64,000 nt of DNA from Phoenix dactylifera (lineage: Eukaryota; Streptophyta; Magnoliopsida; Arecales; Arecaceae): positions 186,001-250,000 of the forward strand of contig NW_024067779.1 in the NCBI RefSeq assembly GCF_009389715.1, read 5' to 3'. Shown piece after piece: positions 1 through 11,818 of this stretch (the stretch's first letter is position 1; every line of letters starts with the position of its first letter). The position numbers and the translations under genes are program-made. Under the pieces are notes generated by a model. The model was not told where the DNA came from and did no database searches. It was given only the letters and a program-made list of their open reading frames with translations.

Positions 1-260
1 TCCTGTGCTAGACATGAAACAGAAATCAAATTTCTGCTAGCAACAGGTACATAATAGCAGTCTCTAAGTATTAAACTAAATCCAGACGGTAGTCGCAGAT
101 GGTAGGTGCCCACAGCCACAGCAGCAACTTTTGCCCCGTTGCCAACCCGAAGGGTTACCGCACCTTCTGCCAGCCTTCTACTTTCCTTTAGATCCTGCAT
201 GGTAGTGCAGAAATGAGCACTAGAACCAGAATCTATAACCCAACTAGAAGTAGAAGAAAT
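1..260 (-). other. Copia pol start: aspartic protease and pre-integrase region
   Basis: The minus strand encodes the Copia protease motif WVIDSGSSAHFC at about 245-205. Near the edge (about 60-1) it encodes YYVPVASRNLISVSCLAQ, typical of the Copia GAG-pre-integrase domain. This order (protease, then integrase) separates Copia from Gypsy. The remainder of pol is beyond the left edge. Confidence 0.85.
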
Positions 261-349
261 CATTAGATTAGTTTCAATTATGAGCAAGTCTATACCTTCT
301 GAAGGCGTGTCACCTTTCTTGTTCTTCAGGCTCTCGAGGTATGAAGGAC

Positions 350-1115
350 AGTTTCTCTTCCAGTGGCCTTCGACATTGCAGTGGAAACATTTTCCTTTGT
401 CGTTAGCCTTTTTCTTTTGAACTTCCTTCTTTGGCTTCTTGTCTTTCTTCTGCTTCTTAGCAGGCTTCTTTTTCTTCCAAGTAGACTTTCTCTTGGAACC
501 AGAAGTCAACTCAGCAGCAAGGACATTGCCCCTTGAACCTTTCAAGGCTCCCTCAGCAGTTACCAACATGTTGATTAGTTCAGTCTTAGTGCATTCAATC
601 TTATTCATGTGGTAGTTTACTATAAACTGACCAAATGAATCAGGAAGTGACTGTAGGATCAAATCCACTTATAATTCCTTGTGCATGTCCATACTGAGCT
701 TCTCAAGCTCCTCTAGGTCCTTGATCATGGTCAGACCGTGATCATGGACAGACTGCCCCTCGCGCATCTTCGTTTTGAAAAGCCTCTTGGACACTTCAAA
801 ACGAGCTGTGCGACTCTGCTCACCATACAACTCTTGCAGGTGTGCCAGTATGTCCCTAGCAGTCTTCATATTTTCATGCTGGCATTGGAGTTCATTAGAC
901 ATGGATGCCATCATATAGCATTTTACTCTAATGTCATCATCCAACCACTTTTTATACATCTCACGCTGAACATCAGTAGGACGTGTTGGTAGTGTAGGGA
1001 TATCTGAATCGAGTATGTAGCCTATTTTCTCACAGTCCAAAACAATTTTGAGATTTCTAAGCCAGTCTTTGTAATTGGTTCCGGTCAGTCGGTTGGTCTC
1101 AAGAATACGGGTCAA
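350..1115 (-). other. Copia gag region
   Basis: An open stretch at 1115-669 encodes a Copia gag N-terminal part of about 148 residues (UBN2/retrotran_gag type), beginning MTRILETNRLTG. A CCHC zinc knuckle (CFHCNVEGHWKRNC) is encoded lower down at about 392-350, followed by lysine-rich sequence. Gag packages the element's RNA. It belongs to the element above and is treated as part of a fossil, so the state of its frame is not described further. Confidence 0.88.
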
Positions 1116-2675
1116 AGGGTTTGAAGCTGATATTGTATCTGCAGAGAGTAAAGATTCTAGTTAGACTTTTGTACTTGATCCTAATCTGTTCTAAGGTCTT
1201 TTAGAACAAATGTAACTCCCACTATTTTCTCGAATCCCTCACACTCCCCTGGTAGGGAAACGAAAATCCCACACGACTAGGGTTTCTAGTGGGTACTGCG
1301 ATCCCACCGATTTACATGCCACCTCACCTAACAGTTATTGGTGACACATAGATGGATGAGTGTACAACTCTTGTACAATGCTTCTCAAGCATGTTGCAGT
1401 GCAACTTGGTCTCTAAGCCATGAAGACCTCACCTAACAGTTATTGGTCCCATTTCTTAGTTAAGTCAGACCCACCGTATAACCGTAGGAATAAAGTCGTC
1501 ATTGGGTCCTCACCTAACAGTTATTGGTGCCCAACCCCACCTTTACCCTACAACATCTCATGTCTATAGAGAGGTCCAGCCCCCCGATGCAACTTGACCA
1601 CTGTGTCCAGCCGAGACAAATCAACATCAGAAAGGCCTTAGCAGCTCTACTACAGTGGAAGACCTATTGACTTAATATTGGTTAATCAGGTCTTAGTGTT
1701 TGCAACTTGAGCCCTTCATAAGAGGTAATCGAACAATTGGCCAGGTAAGCAGGTGGGAGGCTCCCCTTACTCAGAGAGTAAGGTCCTAATTAAGTAACCA
1801 CCTTTCATGCTTTCCTAGACACCAATTAGATCAATTAATCTAATATGACTTGCTCATGTCGGTTCACTCTCGACTTGATTGAGGAGGTTTTGATTTAGGT
1901 CTCAATTGGGTTTGATACATCATATGTAAACCTATCTACCCGACTCGCATTCACATCACATGCAAACGGCTCATCACAGGCAGTTATAATCGCAGCATCA
2001 AATTAAAGCTAAACTTTAAATAGGTGATGATCATGGATTCTAATTAGGTTGTATTACAAGCACATGCACATCAATCGATCAAGTGGTCTTCAACTCTTGA
2101 ATTGGTTCTAAGCCTCCTTGATTCGATCCTTGATCAACTCTTGATCCCATCGCCATCAACCGCTTAGATCACCTTTCATCTCATGCCTTTGCTTCAACTT
2201 GATCGTTGATGTACATCACATCACAGAAATGCAACCAGATGTAAAATAAAAATAAAAATAAATTACATCTCCTTTTAGGAGGCACGCAGGCCTCTCAAAG
2301 CATCAAATAAGATGCATGCAAGCATCTGAAAAATTACATGACATCGCAGATCACATCGCAGGTCATTATATTTGATACCAAAAGGGGTTGAATCCTATGA
2401 TCATCACCGTATGCAACAATTATAATTTTCAGATCTGAAAACTAACTGATTGTATCATGACATAGGTCGCTGATCATGCTAATCATGATTCTAAACTTTG
2501 TAATCCCATTAACAATGCATTTAGAATCATCTTTTTATCACATAAAAATCAGCATGCAAAAAATCAGCACCCCTGAAAAATCTGCATGCAGAATTTTTCA
2601 GCATGCATGATCATTCAATTTTCAGATCTAATATGCCTTTAGATATTTAATTCTTACCTTAATCTACGAAGCCTA
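1116..2675 (-). other. Copia untranslated leader between primer site and gag
   Basis: About 1.5 kb lies between the primer binding site and gag, with no coding signal. A phrase CTCACCTAACAGTTATTGGT occurs three times on the plus strand, near 1322, 1428 and 1509, with different sequence between the copies. The rest is unremarkable, moderately AT-rich sequence. Confidence 0.7.
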
Positions 2676-2688
2676 GGCTCTGATACCA
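2676..2688 (-). other. Copia primer binding site (initiator tRNA-Met type)
   Basis: On the minus strand this reads TGGTATCAGAGCC, the standard plant Copia primer binding site complementary to the 3' end of initiator tRNA-Met. It lies one base from the inner end of the LTR, which fixes that boundary at 2690. Confidence 0.93.
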
Positions 2689-2689
2689 C

Positions 2690-5008
2690 TGTCGGAGAAC
2701 CCGCCCATGCCGCTGATATTTCAAAAATTAAATCAGATGGCAGCGGAAGAGGCATGTGCGGGATCGACGTTCATCGCATGAACGTTGTTTCGGGACCTTT
2801 CGTAATTAGGTAAGAATTAAAACTTTTTAAACTATTAGGAAGATCAAATCTTCACCTTGCGCGGGTAGATGATCACCGCAAATCTGAATTCGTGGTTTTA
2901 GAAGAGGGTTCGCTTGAAGCCGTTCAAACGTCCGGCCTCCACAGGTATCCACACAAAGCAGGATCCGATCCAAGCTTTCTATCTCACCGGGGTGCTAGCT
3001 CCCTTGCAGAGATAGCTTTGATGGCTGATGTCCTCCCTCTCAATCAACTCTTGATTGTGCTTAGAAGGAGGAAGAAGAAGGAAGAAGATGATCCCCTACG
3101 CAACCTTCTCTTGTTCCTTGTGTTGGATGAAGGAAGGGAAGGGAAGGAGGCCGCCAACACTTGGAGAGCTTTTCCCTTGCTTGCGGCTGAGAACACCAAG
3201 GAAAGGAGAAGGCCACGGCTTGGAGGAAGAGAGGTTTCAATGCTCTAGGGTGCCGGCCTCATAGTCCCTCTTATAGCCATCAAGGGCTCCTCCAAAGTTG
3301 GAGCCCTAGATAACTTTCCAAAGAGAGAAGGGGGGCGCTGGCCCCTCTCTTCATGCCGCACACAAGGAGAGGAGGAGGGGCGTGATCCCTCCTTCTTGTG
3401 ATGCCCTAATCCTCTTCCAAAGAGGATTGGGTGCCTCTCTTATGGTTTAATCCCAATCCAATTAGGATTAGCCAATTGGGTTCAATCTATGCTAGTCCTA
3501 ATCCAATTAGGACTTGAATGAATCATGACTCAATTGAACTCTTCAATCCTAATCCAATTAGGAGTCATGTTGATTCATTAGATTATTAATTAATTTAGAC
3601 TTAAGGAATCCTAATCCAATTAGGATTTGTTTAATTTTAGTCCTAATCCAATTAGGACTCTATTTGAATCCGAAGTCCTAATCTAATTAGGATTTCTAGG
3701 AATCCTACTCCAAGTAGGAATCCTATTTTAATTCAAAATTCCTAATCTCATTAGGATTGTAGGAATCCTATTCCAAGTAGGAATCCCAGTCCTACTCCAA
3801 CTAGGATTCCCAGTCCTAATCCAATTAGGACTCTAGGAATCCTACCCGAAGTAGGATTTGTGTTTAAGTCCAATTAATTAATTCCCTTTCCTTCTTCAAC
3901 TTCTTATCAATCGAATTGATTACTCGTGATTCATAATCACTTTTCAACTATCGGATCGGTCAATACTTCTAGTGTGTGTGACCCCATAGGTTCTACTCTG
4001 ACTGGTAGTGAGATATATTGTGATCTCTATCTCAATATCATTGAAAACTCCTTTCAATGGGTTGGAACGATTCCAACTCAACTCATTAGGGTTTATCGAT
4101 CATCAAGATAATCCCTATGAGTCCCACCATCCACCAGTGACACCTAGCAGCATATAGTGGCTACCCAGCAGAATGAAATGATGAACCTCTAGGTGCAGTT
4201 AACGTGTGATACAGTCCTACTATCGTGGATCCCTACAGGACGGAGGTCATGGACAACTCGTCAAACCCCATCGTCTGTCATATGTCAAGATTTATTCGAC
4301 TTGAGTTCGATAGTGGAAAACTCTTTTTCCACTTTATATTACTGCCCTGGCCAAGGTCTTAGAACTCAGTCTAACAAATCACATAGGATCACTCCTCTTC
4401 TATCAAGGTCGATAGATTCCTTATAGGTGCATACCCTACTCCTACAGTGAACTTACTGCAGCCAATCTACACTGCATGGACCCATATGGTTAGAGACCAT
4501 GTATGTGTGCAGTCAAACTACAATAACCTCACTGTGAGTAGCCGAAGCACCGCAAGTCAAAGGACCAGTCACACTACTGCAACATCAAGCAAGTCACTGA
4601 CGAGTGGATAGACATCCAAGTGACTTCTTGTCTTGGTCACGCTCAGTACCCTTGTTCTCTAACAAGCACCTGCACTATCACTTCAGTGTCACTACACTGT
4701 GGACTCAAGTCTCGTCCATCCAGAGGAAAAGTGATCTGTGCACTGATCGGATCGATCACCGTCCTCGTGATGATCCATTGATCAGGAGCATTTAGAAATT
4801 AATCACCAATGATACATGGCTCAAATTTTCAACTCTTGAGAATATGTATCATCATCTTATTAATTTCTTGGACGATTCATAGACACATAAACAATATGAA
4901 TGAAAAGATGCCTTTTATTTATTCAATAATAAATAGTCAAGTACAAAATTATGTCCCTAGAATTAATAATGTGTCAGCCAGATTGGCTTCTAGGGCATAC
5001 ATCTAACA
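2690..5008 (-). repeat. Copia 5' LTR (2.3 kb)
   Basis: On the minus strand the LTR begins TGTTAGATGTATGCCC and ends GGGTTCTCCGACA, giving TG...CA ends directly next to the primer site. The outer boundary is set by return of Athila LTR sequence at 5009 (GTTCACGCC), and the first five bases there (GTTCA) are the expected target duplication. The other copy of that duplication is out of the window. The stretch 3440-3860 is an array of short palindromes of the type TCCTAATCCAATTAGGA. Confidence 0.9.
3440..3870. repeat. Array of short palindromes inside the Copia LTR
   Basis: About a dozen copies of a 14-18 bp palindrome related to CCTAATCCAATTAGG, with variants such as CCTACTCCAAGTAGG, are spaced roughly 15-60 bp apart. 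Each copy is its own reverse complement, so the array could form small hairpins or present repeated protein-binding sites on either strand. Function is unknown. Confidence 0.8.
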
Positions 5009-5850
5009 GTTCACGCCTCCCTCCCGCTGATCCTGCCTCCACCACATCTCCAAGGGTCTATAAAAGAGAAGAGGAGGAGCTTGGGAAGGGGTGTGCTCGG
5101 TGGAGGCTAAGAACCAGGGAGGAGGGAGGCCATCGGCTTGGGAGAGAAGAGAGAAAGAAAAGAACAGGGGATGCTCTGTTCTTTTGGGAAGAAGAAAGGA
5201 AAAAAAAAGAAGAGAAATTAGTATTTTATGTTCCACCGTGAGAGAGAGAGAGAGAGAGGGAAAAGAGAAGTAATTTGTTTTTATTTTTCTTTCTTTATTT
5301 GATTTGCAAAATAGAAGGAGTATTAGGCCTCTAATCTCCATTTTTATTTGTAATCAGTTTTTCCTTTTATGAAATCCATCAATTTTCTTTCATGCAATCC
5401 CTGTTCTAGATTCAAATTAATTTCTATTTTTTTATGCAATCTTTTAATTTTTCTTTGATGCAATATATTTAATTTTTTTTTAAAAAAATTTATGTTTCAG
5501 GCTTCAATCTTCTTAGTGTCGTCTATTTTAATTTATGCCAAAACTCTTTTTTTTGATTAATTAAATAAATGCTTTTCGAATCTAAGTACCTGTCTTTTAG
5601 TTAATTTCAATTTGAAAACATTCAACATCCTCAAAATAATGTTTTTCTTTTATCATTCAAAAATCGATTTCAAATCCGAGTGAACGTTCTAATTTTTATG
5701 CAACTCCAATCGCCTCCCTGTGGATCGACCTCTTACAACCGCTATTCTTCGAGTAGGAAAGGTAAGAGTAGAATTAAATTTAAACTTTGTTCGTCGGTTC
5801 TAACAATGATCTGTCTAGCATATTTTTAGGTACACAGGAAAGGACGAACA
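5009..5850 (+). repeat. Athila 5' LTR, 3' portion only
   Basis: This 842-bp stretch is nearly identical to 15931-16771 of the 3' LTR. It ends ...GGACGAACA just before the primer site. The upstream 1.2 kb expected from the other LTR is displaced to the left of the Copia insertion, outside the window. A TATA-like box (TATAAAAG) is at 5059-5066, followed by a purine-rich stretch. Confidence 0.93.
5059..5066 (+). promoter_or_regulatory. TATA box of the Athila 5' LTR
   Basis: TATAAAAG lies in a GC-richer context. The same box is at 15981-15988 in the 3' LTR. Its position about 790 bp before the LTR end fits the start of the R region; the transcription start itself cannot be seen. Confidence 0.6.
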
Positions 5851-5856
5851 AAATTT

Positions 5857-5874
5857 TGGCGCCGTTGCCGGGGA
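5857..5874 (+). other. Athila primer binding site (tRNA-Asp)
   Basis: TGGCGCCGTTGCCGGGGA is the exact complement of the 3' end of plant tRNA-Asp including CCA, the primer used by Athila-type elements. It lies six bases after the LTR end. Confidence 0.93.
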
Positions 5875-7085
5875 GGCAAATCGAGAAGCAAAAACGATCA
5901 CGAAGATCAAATCAAATTTTGGATGCCCGGAGTGAACGTACTCCGGTAGTAAGTTTTTATTTTTATTTTTATTAATTTTTCTTATTTTGATAATTTCTAG
6001 TTAATAATTTCGTAGTTATTAAATTCTGAAATTTGAAATTCGAAATTTAAAATTCAAAAAAAAATTAAAATTAAAAAAAAATTCAAAAATTCAAAAATTT
6101 TTTAAATTCAAAATTTGAATTCTGAGATTCGAAATTTGAAGTTTAAAAAGAAAAAAAAATTTTAATTAAATCAAAAAAAATATAAAAAAAATTATTATTT
6201 TTGCTAGTAATTGATAGGGTGCAATCCCCCGAGGTTATCATACCTCTATTAAGACTCCTCAAGGAGTAATCTCCAGAGCTTATTCAACGGGCATTCGGAG
6301 ATTGACTGACGCATAAGAATTGTGTTTAGTTTACATTCAAGTTATTGCTATATAAAAATAATAATAATAATAAAAAATTATAAAATAATAATAATAATAA
6401 TAAAAATAATTTATTGATTGCTCATTTAATCAATACAACCTAATGACATTGCATAAACTTTAAAAAATATTGATTATTTGCTGCATTTAGTATTAAGCAT
6501 TTGCATAAAGTAATTAAGGGCAAAACCCATTAAAAAGATAAGGTCGGAAAGTCATTACCTGTCCTTAGCCCAAAAATCACCACCTTGCATACTTATCCTA
6601 AGCCAAATTAAATTAAAATCAAATTAGACGTTGGCCTTAGGGTTTTCGAGCTCAATTAGGCTCTTGGAAAGAAACGGCTGAAAGCCACTCCAGTGAGAAT
6701 TTAGTAATTGGTGATGTCTAGGAAAGTTTTACAACAGTGAGAACTGTTACGGGTATTGTGGTATCGGTGTATCCCTTCTGGCACCACCACATATCCCGGG
6801 ACTTTCCTGGTCACTGATTACTGGATTGCTTAACTGGTAAGCTCAAGCTTAATCTGAAAGGAAGATTAGGAGCTGTCTAATCTAGGAGAGAATTTCAGGA
6901 ACTTTTTAACCTGATACATCTCTGTGCAACTAGATTGAAGAAGCTACTAAACCTCACTTAGTTCTAAGACTAATAGGGTCAAATTGTTGTGTGGTGTTGG
7001 TTGTGGTCATCTGTGTCTAGCCCTTCTCTTCTTTTAGGATTTCGTTCATTGTAGGAGTCGAATCTAATTAAGTTGTAGAAAATGT
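5875..7085 (+). other. Athila leader, noncoding
   Basis: About 1.2 kb of leader sequence contains very AT-rich stretches (6040-6200, 6350-6420) with short A/T repeats. No coding signal is seen. Long leaders ahead of gag are usual in this lineage. Confidence 0.75.
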
Positions 7086-8598
7086 ATGCATGGTAGAAGG
7101 TCATTAAGGGATAAGTTAACCCCATTTGATCCTGAGATTGAAAGAACTTTTCATCACAACCTGCGAACTGTAAACCAACCGTCGATCTCTACAATGGGTG
7201 AACATATTAGAACCCTAAATGAATTGTTTGCACCCACATCCGCTAGTCCCCCTACTTGCATAGTATTACCAATTAATAATGCAGCCCAATTTGAGATTCG
7301 GGCTGCAACAATAAATGTTACCCAAGTTTCATGGGTTCGAGAGTGAACAACCCTACATTCATCTAAACAAATTTTTGACAATCTGTCAAACGTTTAGAAA
7401 TCAAAATTTAGATGAAGAGGGTATTAAATTAAGGTTATTTCCCATGACTTTAGAGGATCGTGCTGCTGCATGGCTGTATTCCCTAGCTTCAAATTCCATC
7501 ACATCATGGGAACAACTATCTAGGAAGTTCATGGCTAAGTCCTATCCCATGGTAAAAACTGAAAAAATTAAGGATGCAATCAGAACTTTTAGAGGAAAAT
7601 CTGAGGAGGAATTTTTCCAACTATGGAAAAGATTCCATGATCTTTTGGTCAAGTGCCCCCACCATGGGCTTGACAAGGCTGATCTAGTACATTTCTTTTA
7701 CAAAGGACTACCTCCGGCACATAGAAACATGATCGAGTCTATGCACAAAGGTAGGTTCATGGACCAAACCCCGGATCAAGCCTATGAATTTTTTGTTGAC
7801 TTAGCCGAGAACGCCCAAAATTGGAGTAGCTATGGTGAGGAAGTAAATAGAGATGAGTTCGGGTCTAGAAAATCAGGTAATTATGAAATGAAAGCAGACC
7901 CAGAACTCAAAAATGTCATGTCCAATCTGGTGACTGGCATGAACAACTTAAGCAAAAAGTTTGATGCTTTCACTGTTTCCACTAGTTCCAGTTCATATAA
8001 AGAGTTAAATCCCATCATGAAAGTGGATCACGAGTCACATAGTTTATGTATCTTGTGTAATAGTTCTGAGCATCTAGTGGAGTGTTGTCCTAGTTTACCC
8101 AACATTAAGGCTGAACAGGCAAATGCTCTTAACTCATATAGTGCCTTCAAGAAGTCCACTCCCAATTCATTCAGCCCAGTCTACCACCCTGATAATAGGT
8201 TCCACCCAAATTTTTCATACAAGCAAAATGAACCTATTCAGCATCAAGGTGGTCCACCAGGTTTTCAGAAGAATTTTTCCAGGATAGGTCCATCACAAAT
8301 AAACCAATCATTGGCTCCACCTATTCCTACTTATAGTGCCCCTATCCCTCAGCAAACTACATCATTAGAAGCCATGATGGCTAACATGATGAAGCAGCAA
8401 CAAGACTTCATCCAACAGCAACAACAGACCAACATAGCTCAAACCCAGACTAATCAATTTCATGCGCAAGCGATTGCAAAACTTGAGGTTAGTCTGAGCC
8501 AAATAGCTAACTCTCAAGGAGATAGGAAGAGAGGTGAATTGCCCAGTCAGCCAGTACCTAACCCTAGTAGACAACAGAATCAAGGGCCGAGAGGCTAG
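7086..8598 (+). other. Athila gag region
   Basis: The main open stretch (7315-8598) encodes a retrotransposon gag protein (Retrotrans_gag domain, motif RAAAWLYSL) of about 427 residues. A CCHC-like knuckle (CILCNSSEHLVECC) is encoded near 8050-8090 and a glutamine-rich tail near 8385-8460. Athila-type gag N-terminal sequence is also recognisable just upstream, from 7086. Gag forms the particle that carries the element's RNA. It belongs to a fossil element and is not described further. Confidence 0.88.
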
Positions 8599-8859
8599 TT
8601 TCAGATTGATTCTAATGGAAACCCTACCCATGAAGTTCAGGCAATTACCACTTTACGGTCTGGCAAGCAAGTGGACAACAAGGTCCAACTTCCTGTGCAA
8701 GAAAAAGAAGAAAAGCATGAACCGAACCCCACTCAGAAAAAGGCACAAGAATAGGGAACACAAGGAATAGAGGAGAAACCAATAGAAACTTACACACCTA
8801 AGGCTCCCTTTCCTAGTAGACTACAAGACTCAAAGAAAAAATCTTAGTATGATGAAATC

Positions 8860-9336
8860 ATGGAAGTCTTTAAAAATGTCCAAATAAATTTACCCTTTCT
8901 AGATGCCATCAGACAGATCCCCTCCTATACAAAATTCTTAAAAGACTTAACCACGGTGAAAAGAAAAACCAGTATTCCTAGGCAAGCTGTGATGGCTGCA
9001 CAAGCCTCATCTCTTATTCAACAGCAGATTGCCCCAAAATACAAGGACCCTGGTTGCCCCACTGTTGAAATTAAAATAGGAGAAACCATCATTCGGAGAG
9101 CCCTATTAGACTTAGGAGCAAGTGTAAACCTATTATCCTATTCTGTCTACACCAAACTAGGTTTGGGGGAATTAAAGCCCACAAACATTACTTTGTCATT
9201 AGCAGATAGGACTGTGAAGTATCCTAAGGGAATTGTAGAGGATGTAATTGTAAAGGTAAATGAGTTTTACTACCCTGTGGATTTTGTAGTCCTCGAAACT
9301 GAACCAGTGAAAACCCAGGAAGTCACATCCCGGTAA
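8860..9336 (+). other. Athila pol: aspartic protease region
   Basis: An open stretch of 158 residues contains the retropepsin-like segment RRALLDLGASVNLLSYSVY, as in the Athila/Tat protease. It lies between gag and reverse transcriptase, as expected for Gypsy elements. Part of a fossil. Confidence 0.85.
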
Positions 9337-9353
9337 TCCTTGGTAGACCATTT

Positions 9354-10721
9354 TTGGCCACTTCAAATGCTGTGATCAGTTGCCGAAATGGGATAATGAC
9401 CTTAGCATTTGGAAACTTGACCGTCCAACTCAATGTCTTTCACAGTAGTAATCAACCATCTGAGATGGACGATTTAGAAGAAATTCACATGATTGAAAAT
9501 ATAATCAGCAAGTCCTTCGAGGAATCAAGTTATTCTGATCCACTAGAAAGATGTTTGGCCCAATTCAGTCAAGATTGTGAGGAAGGAGAGTCGAATCAGG
9601 AGGTTAATGCATTACTAGATTCCATTCCTGTAATGGATACTAGCAGATGGGCTACTAAATTTGAATCATTACCTATACCTGAATCCCAGCTAGTACCTTC
9701 AAGTGTCAAACCTCCCCAGCTTGAACTTAAAGATCTGCCTGAAAACCTAAAATATGCATTTCTAGGGGACAACAACACCTTACCTGTTATTATTGCATCA
9801 AATTTAACTGAAGAACAGGAAGAGAAGTTGTTAAATATCCTTCAGAAAAATCAAGAAGCGATCGGCTGGTCTATAGCTGATATTAAGGAGATTAGCCATT
9901 CTGTGGTCCAACATAAAATTCATCTAGAAGAGGATGCAAAAACCTCTAGAGAACCACAAAGGCGACTTAACCCAGTCATGAAAGATGTAGTTCTAGCTGA
10001 AATCATTAAACTCTTAGATGCAGGGATTATATACCCTATTTCTGATAGCCAGTGGGTGAGCCCAGTTCAAGTTGTACCCAAGAAATCTGGAATTACTGTG
10101 ATCAAGAATGACCAAAATGAGTTAGTCCCAACTCGAATCCAAACTGGATGGCGAGTGTGCATCGACTACAGAAAGCTGAACGCCATGACTAGGAAAGACC
10201 ACTTCCCACTACCCTTCATTGACCAAATGTTAGAACGTCTAGCTGGCCACTTTCATTACTGTTTTCTTGATGGTTATTCTGGATATAACCAAGTTCCAAT
10301 TGCACGTGAGGATCAAGAGAAAACCACATTCACCTGTCCTTATGGCACTTTTGCCTATCGTCGCATGCCTTTTGGGCTATGCAATGCACCAGCTACATTC
10401 CAACGGTGTATGATGAGTATTTTCTCCGACATGGTGGAGAAATTTTTAGAAGTTTTCATGGATGATTTTTCTGTATTTGGATCCAATTTTGAGGAATGTC
10501 TACACCACTTGACACTTGTTGTAGAATGCTGTAAACAGAAAAACTTAGTTCTTAACTGGGAGAAGTGTCATTTCATGGTAGAATCAGGTATTGTTTTAGG
10601 ACACATTGTGTCACAAAGGGGAATTGAGGTGGATAAGGCCAAAGTAGAATTAATTGCTAAATTGCCACCTTCCAAAACTGTTAGGGAAGTCAGATCCTTT
10701 TTAGGACATGCGGGTTTTTAC
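9354..10721 (+). other. Athila pol: reverse transcriptase region
   Basis: This encodes a Gypsy reverse transcriptase with WRVCIDYRKLNAMTRKDHFP, YCFLDGYSGYNQV, FGLCNAPATFQRCM and the catalytic FMDDFSVFG motif near 10455-10485, then the connection sequence ending FLGHAGFY. The region is interrupted at 10721 by the hAT-like insertion. Part of a fossil. Confidence 0.92.
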
Positions 10722-11309
10722 TAGGGGTGGCAATCGGGTCGGGTCAGGCATAAACAGGTCGGGTCAAATACAGGTCGGGTCAGAAAACTATAAATCTGAA
10801 CCCGACCTGTTTATTAAACGGGTCAGGAATTACAAACCTGAACCTGACCTGTTTATTAAACAGGTAACCCGACTCAACCCGTTTAACCTGTTTAATAAAC
10901 AAGTAACCTGTTTACCCAACCCGACCCGACCTGTTTAACCTGTTTGCCCAACCTGACCCGTTTAACCTGTTTAGATCTGTTTAATCTGTCCAACCCAACC
11001 TGTTTAACCTGTCCAACCCGACCTGTTTAGACCCGTTTAACCTGTTTAGACCTGTTTAACTTGTTTAACCCGTTTAACCTGTTTAACCCGTTTAACCTGT
11101 TTAGACCTGTTTAACCTGCCCAACAGTTAAACGGGTTAAACGGTTTAAACGGGTCACACATCTAAAACCCGTATCCGACCCAATTAATAAACAGGTTAAA
11201 CGGGTCGACCTGTTTACGACCCGAACCTGTTTAGGCCAAATCCAAACCTGTTTATGGCGGGTCGAACACGGGTCGGATTGGCGGGTCGGGTCATATTTTG
11301 CCACCCCTA
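10722..11309. mobile_element. Non-autonomous hAT-like DNA transposon (588 bp) inserted in Athila pol
   Basis: The ends are perfect 12-bp inverted repeats: TAGGGGTGGCAA at 10722 and TTGCCACCCCTA ending at 11309. They are flanked by an exact 8-bp target duplication, GTTTTTAC, at 10714-10721 and 11310-11317. An 8-bp duplication with TAGGGGTG-type ends is the hAT signature. The interior has no transposase. It consists almost entirely of short repeats built from CCTGTTTAACC, CGGGTTAAACGGG and GGGTCGGGTC, in one orientation on the left and largely the opposite one on the right. Reading frames through it come from the repeats and are not genes. It inserted after the Athila element did. Confidence 0.9.
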
Positions 11310-11317
11310 GTTTTTAC

Positions 11318-11818
11318 CGCCGCTTTATCAAGGATTTCAGTAAATTGTCGAAACCCTTATGCGATTTGTTGGCGAAAGATGCTACTTTTAATTTTTCGCC
11401 AATTTGTATAACTGCTTTCGAAAGACTAAAGTCTGAACTAACTTCAGCACCCATCATAAGGAGTCCTGATTGGAGTCGTCCTTTTGAAATCATGTGTGAT
11501 GCATCCGATTATGCCATAGGTGCTGTCTTAGGTCAGCGAGTAGAGAAGCTTCCCCATGTTATTCATTATGCAAGCAAAACTCTAAATGACGCCCAACTCA
11601 ACTATTCCACCACTGAAAAAGAATTGTTGGCAGTTGTTTTTGCTCTAGATAAATTTCGCCCCTACCTGATAGGATCTAAGGTTCTTATTTATTCTGATCA
11701 TGCCGCCCTTAAGTACCTTCTCACAAAAAGGATGCTAAGGCAAGGCTCATTCGTTGGATCCTATTGCTCCAGAAATTTGATCTCGAAATTCGAGACAAAA
11801 AGGGATATGAAAATGTAG
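11318..11818 (+). other. Athila pol: RNase H region
   Basis: This continues pol after the hAT-like insertion. It encodes the Gypsy RNase H segment, with FEIMCDASDYAIGAVLGQR, NYSTTEKELLAVVFALDKFR and [13 protein letters not shown]. RNase H degrades the RNA strand during reverse transcription. Part of a fossil. Confidence 0.88.

Larger units (their letters stand above)
1..5008 (-). mobile_element. Ty1/Copia LTR retrotransposon, 5' half, running off the left edge
   Basis: Read on the minus strand, this contains in order a 5' LTR (5008-2690), a primer binding site (2688-2676), a leader of about 1.5 kb, gag and the start of pol. The order gag, zinc knuckle, DSGSSAH protease and pre-integrase motif is diagnostic of Copia. 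The gag start (NRLTGTNYKDWL type) and the long LTR suggest the Angela/Tork side of the family; that lineage call is inference. The rest of pol and the 3' LTR lie outside the window. The element is inserted into the 5' LTR of the Athila-type element: its LTR ends at 5008 and Athila LTR sequence resumes at 5009, matching 15931 of the second Athila LTR. It is therefore younger than the Athila insertion. It is a fossil; its coding region looks interrupted in the visible part. Confidence 0.93.
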
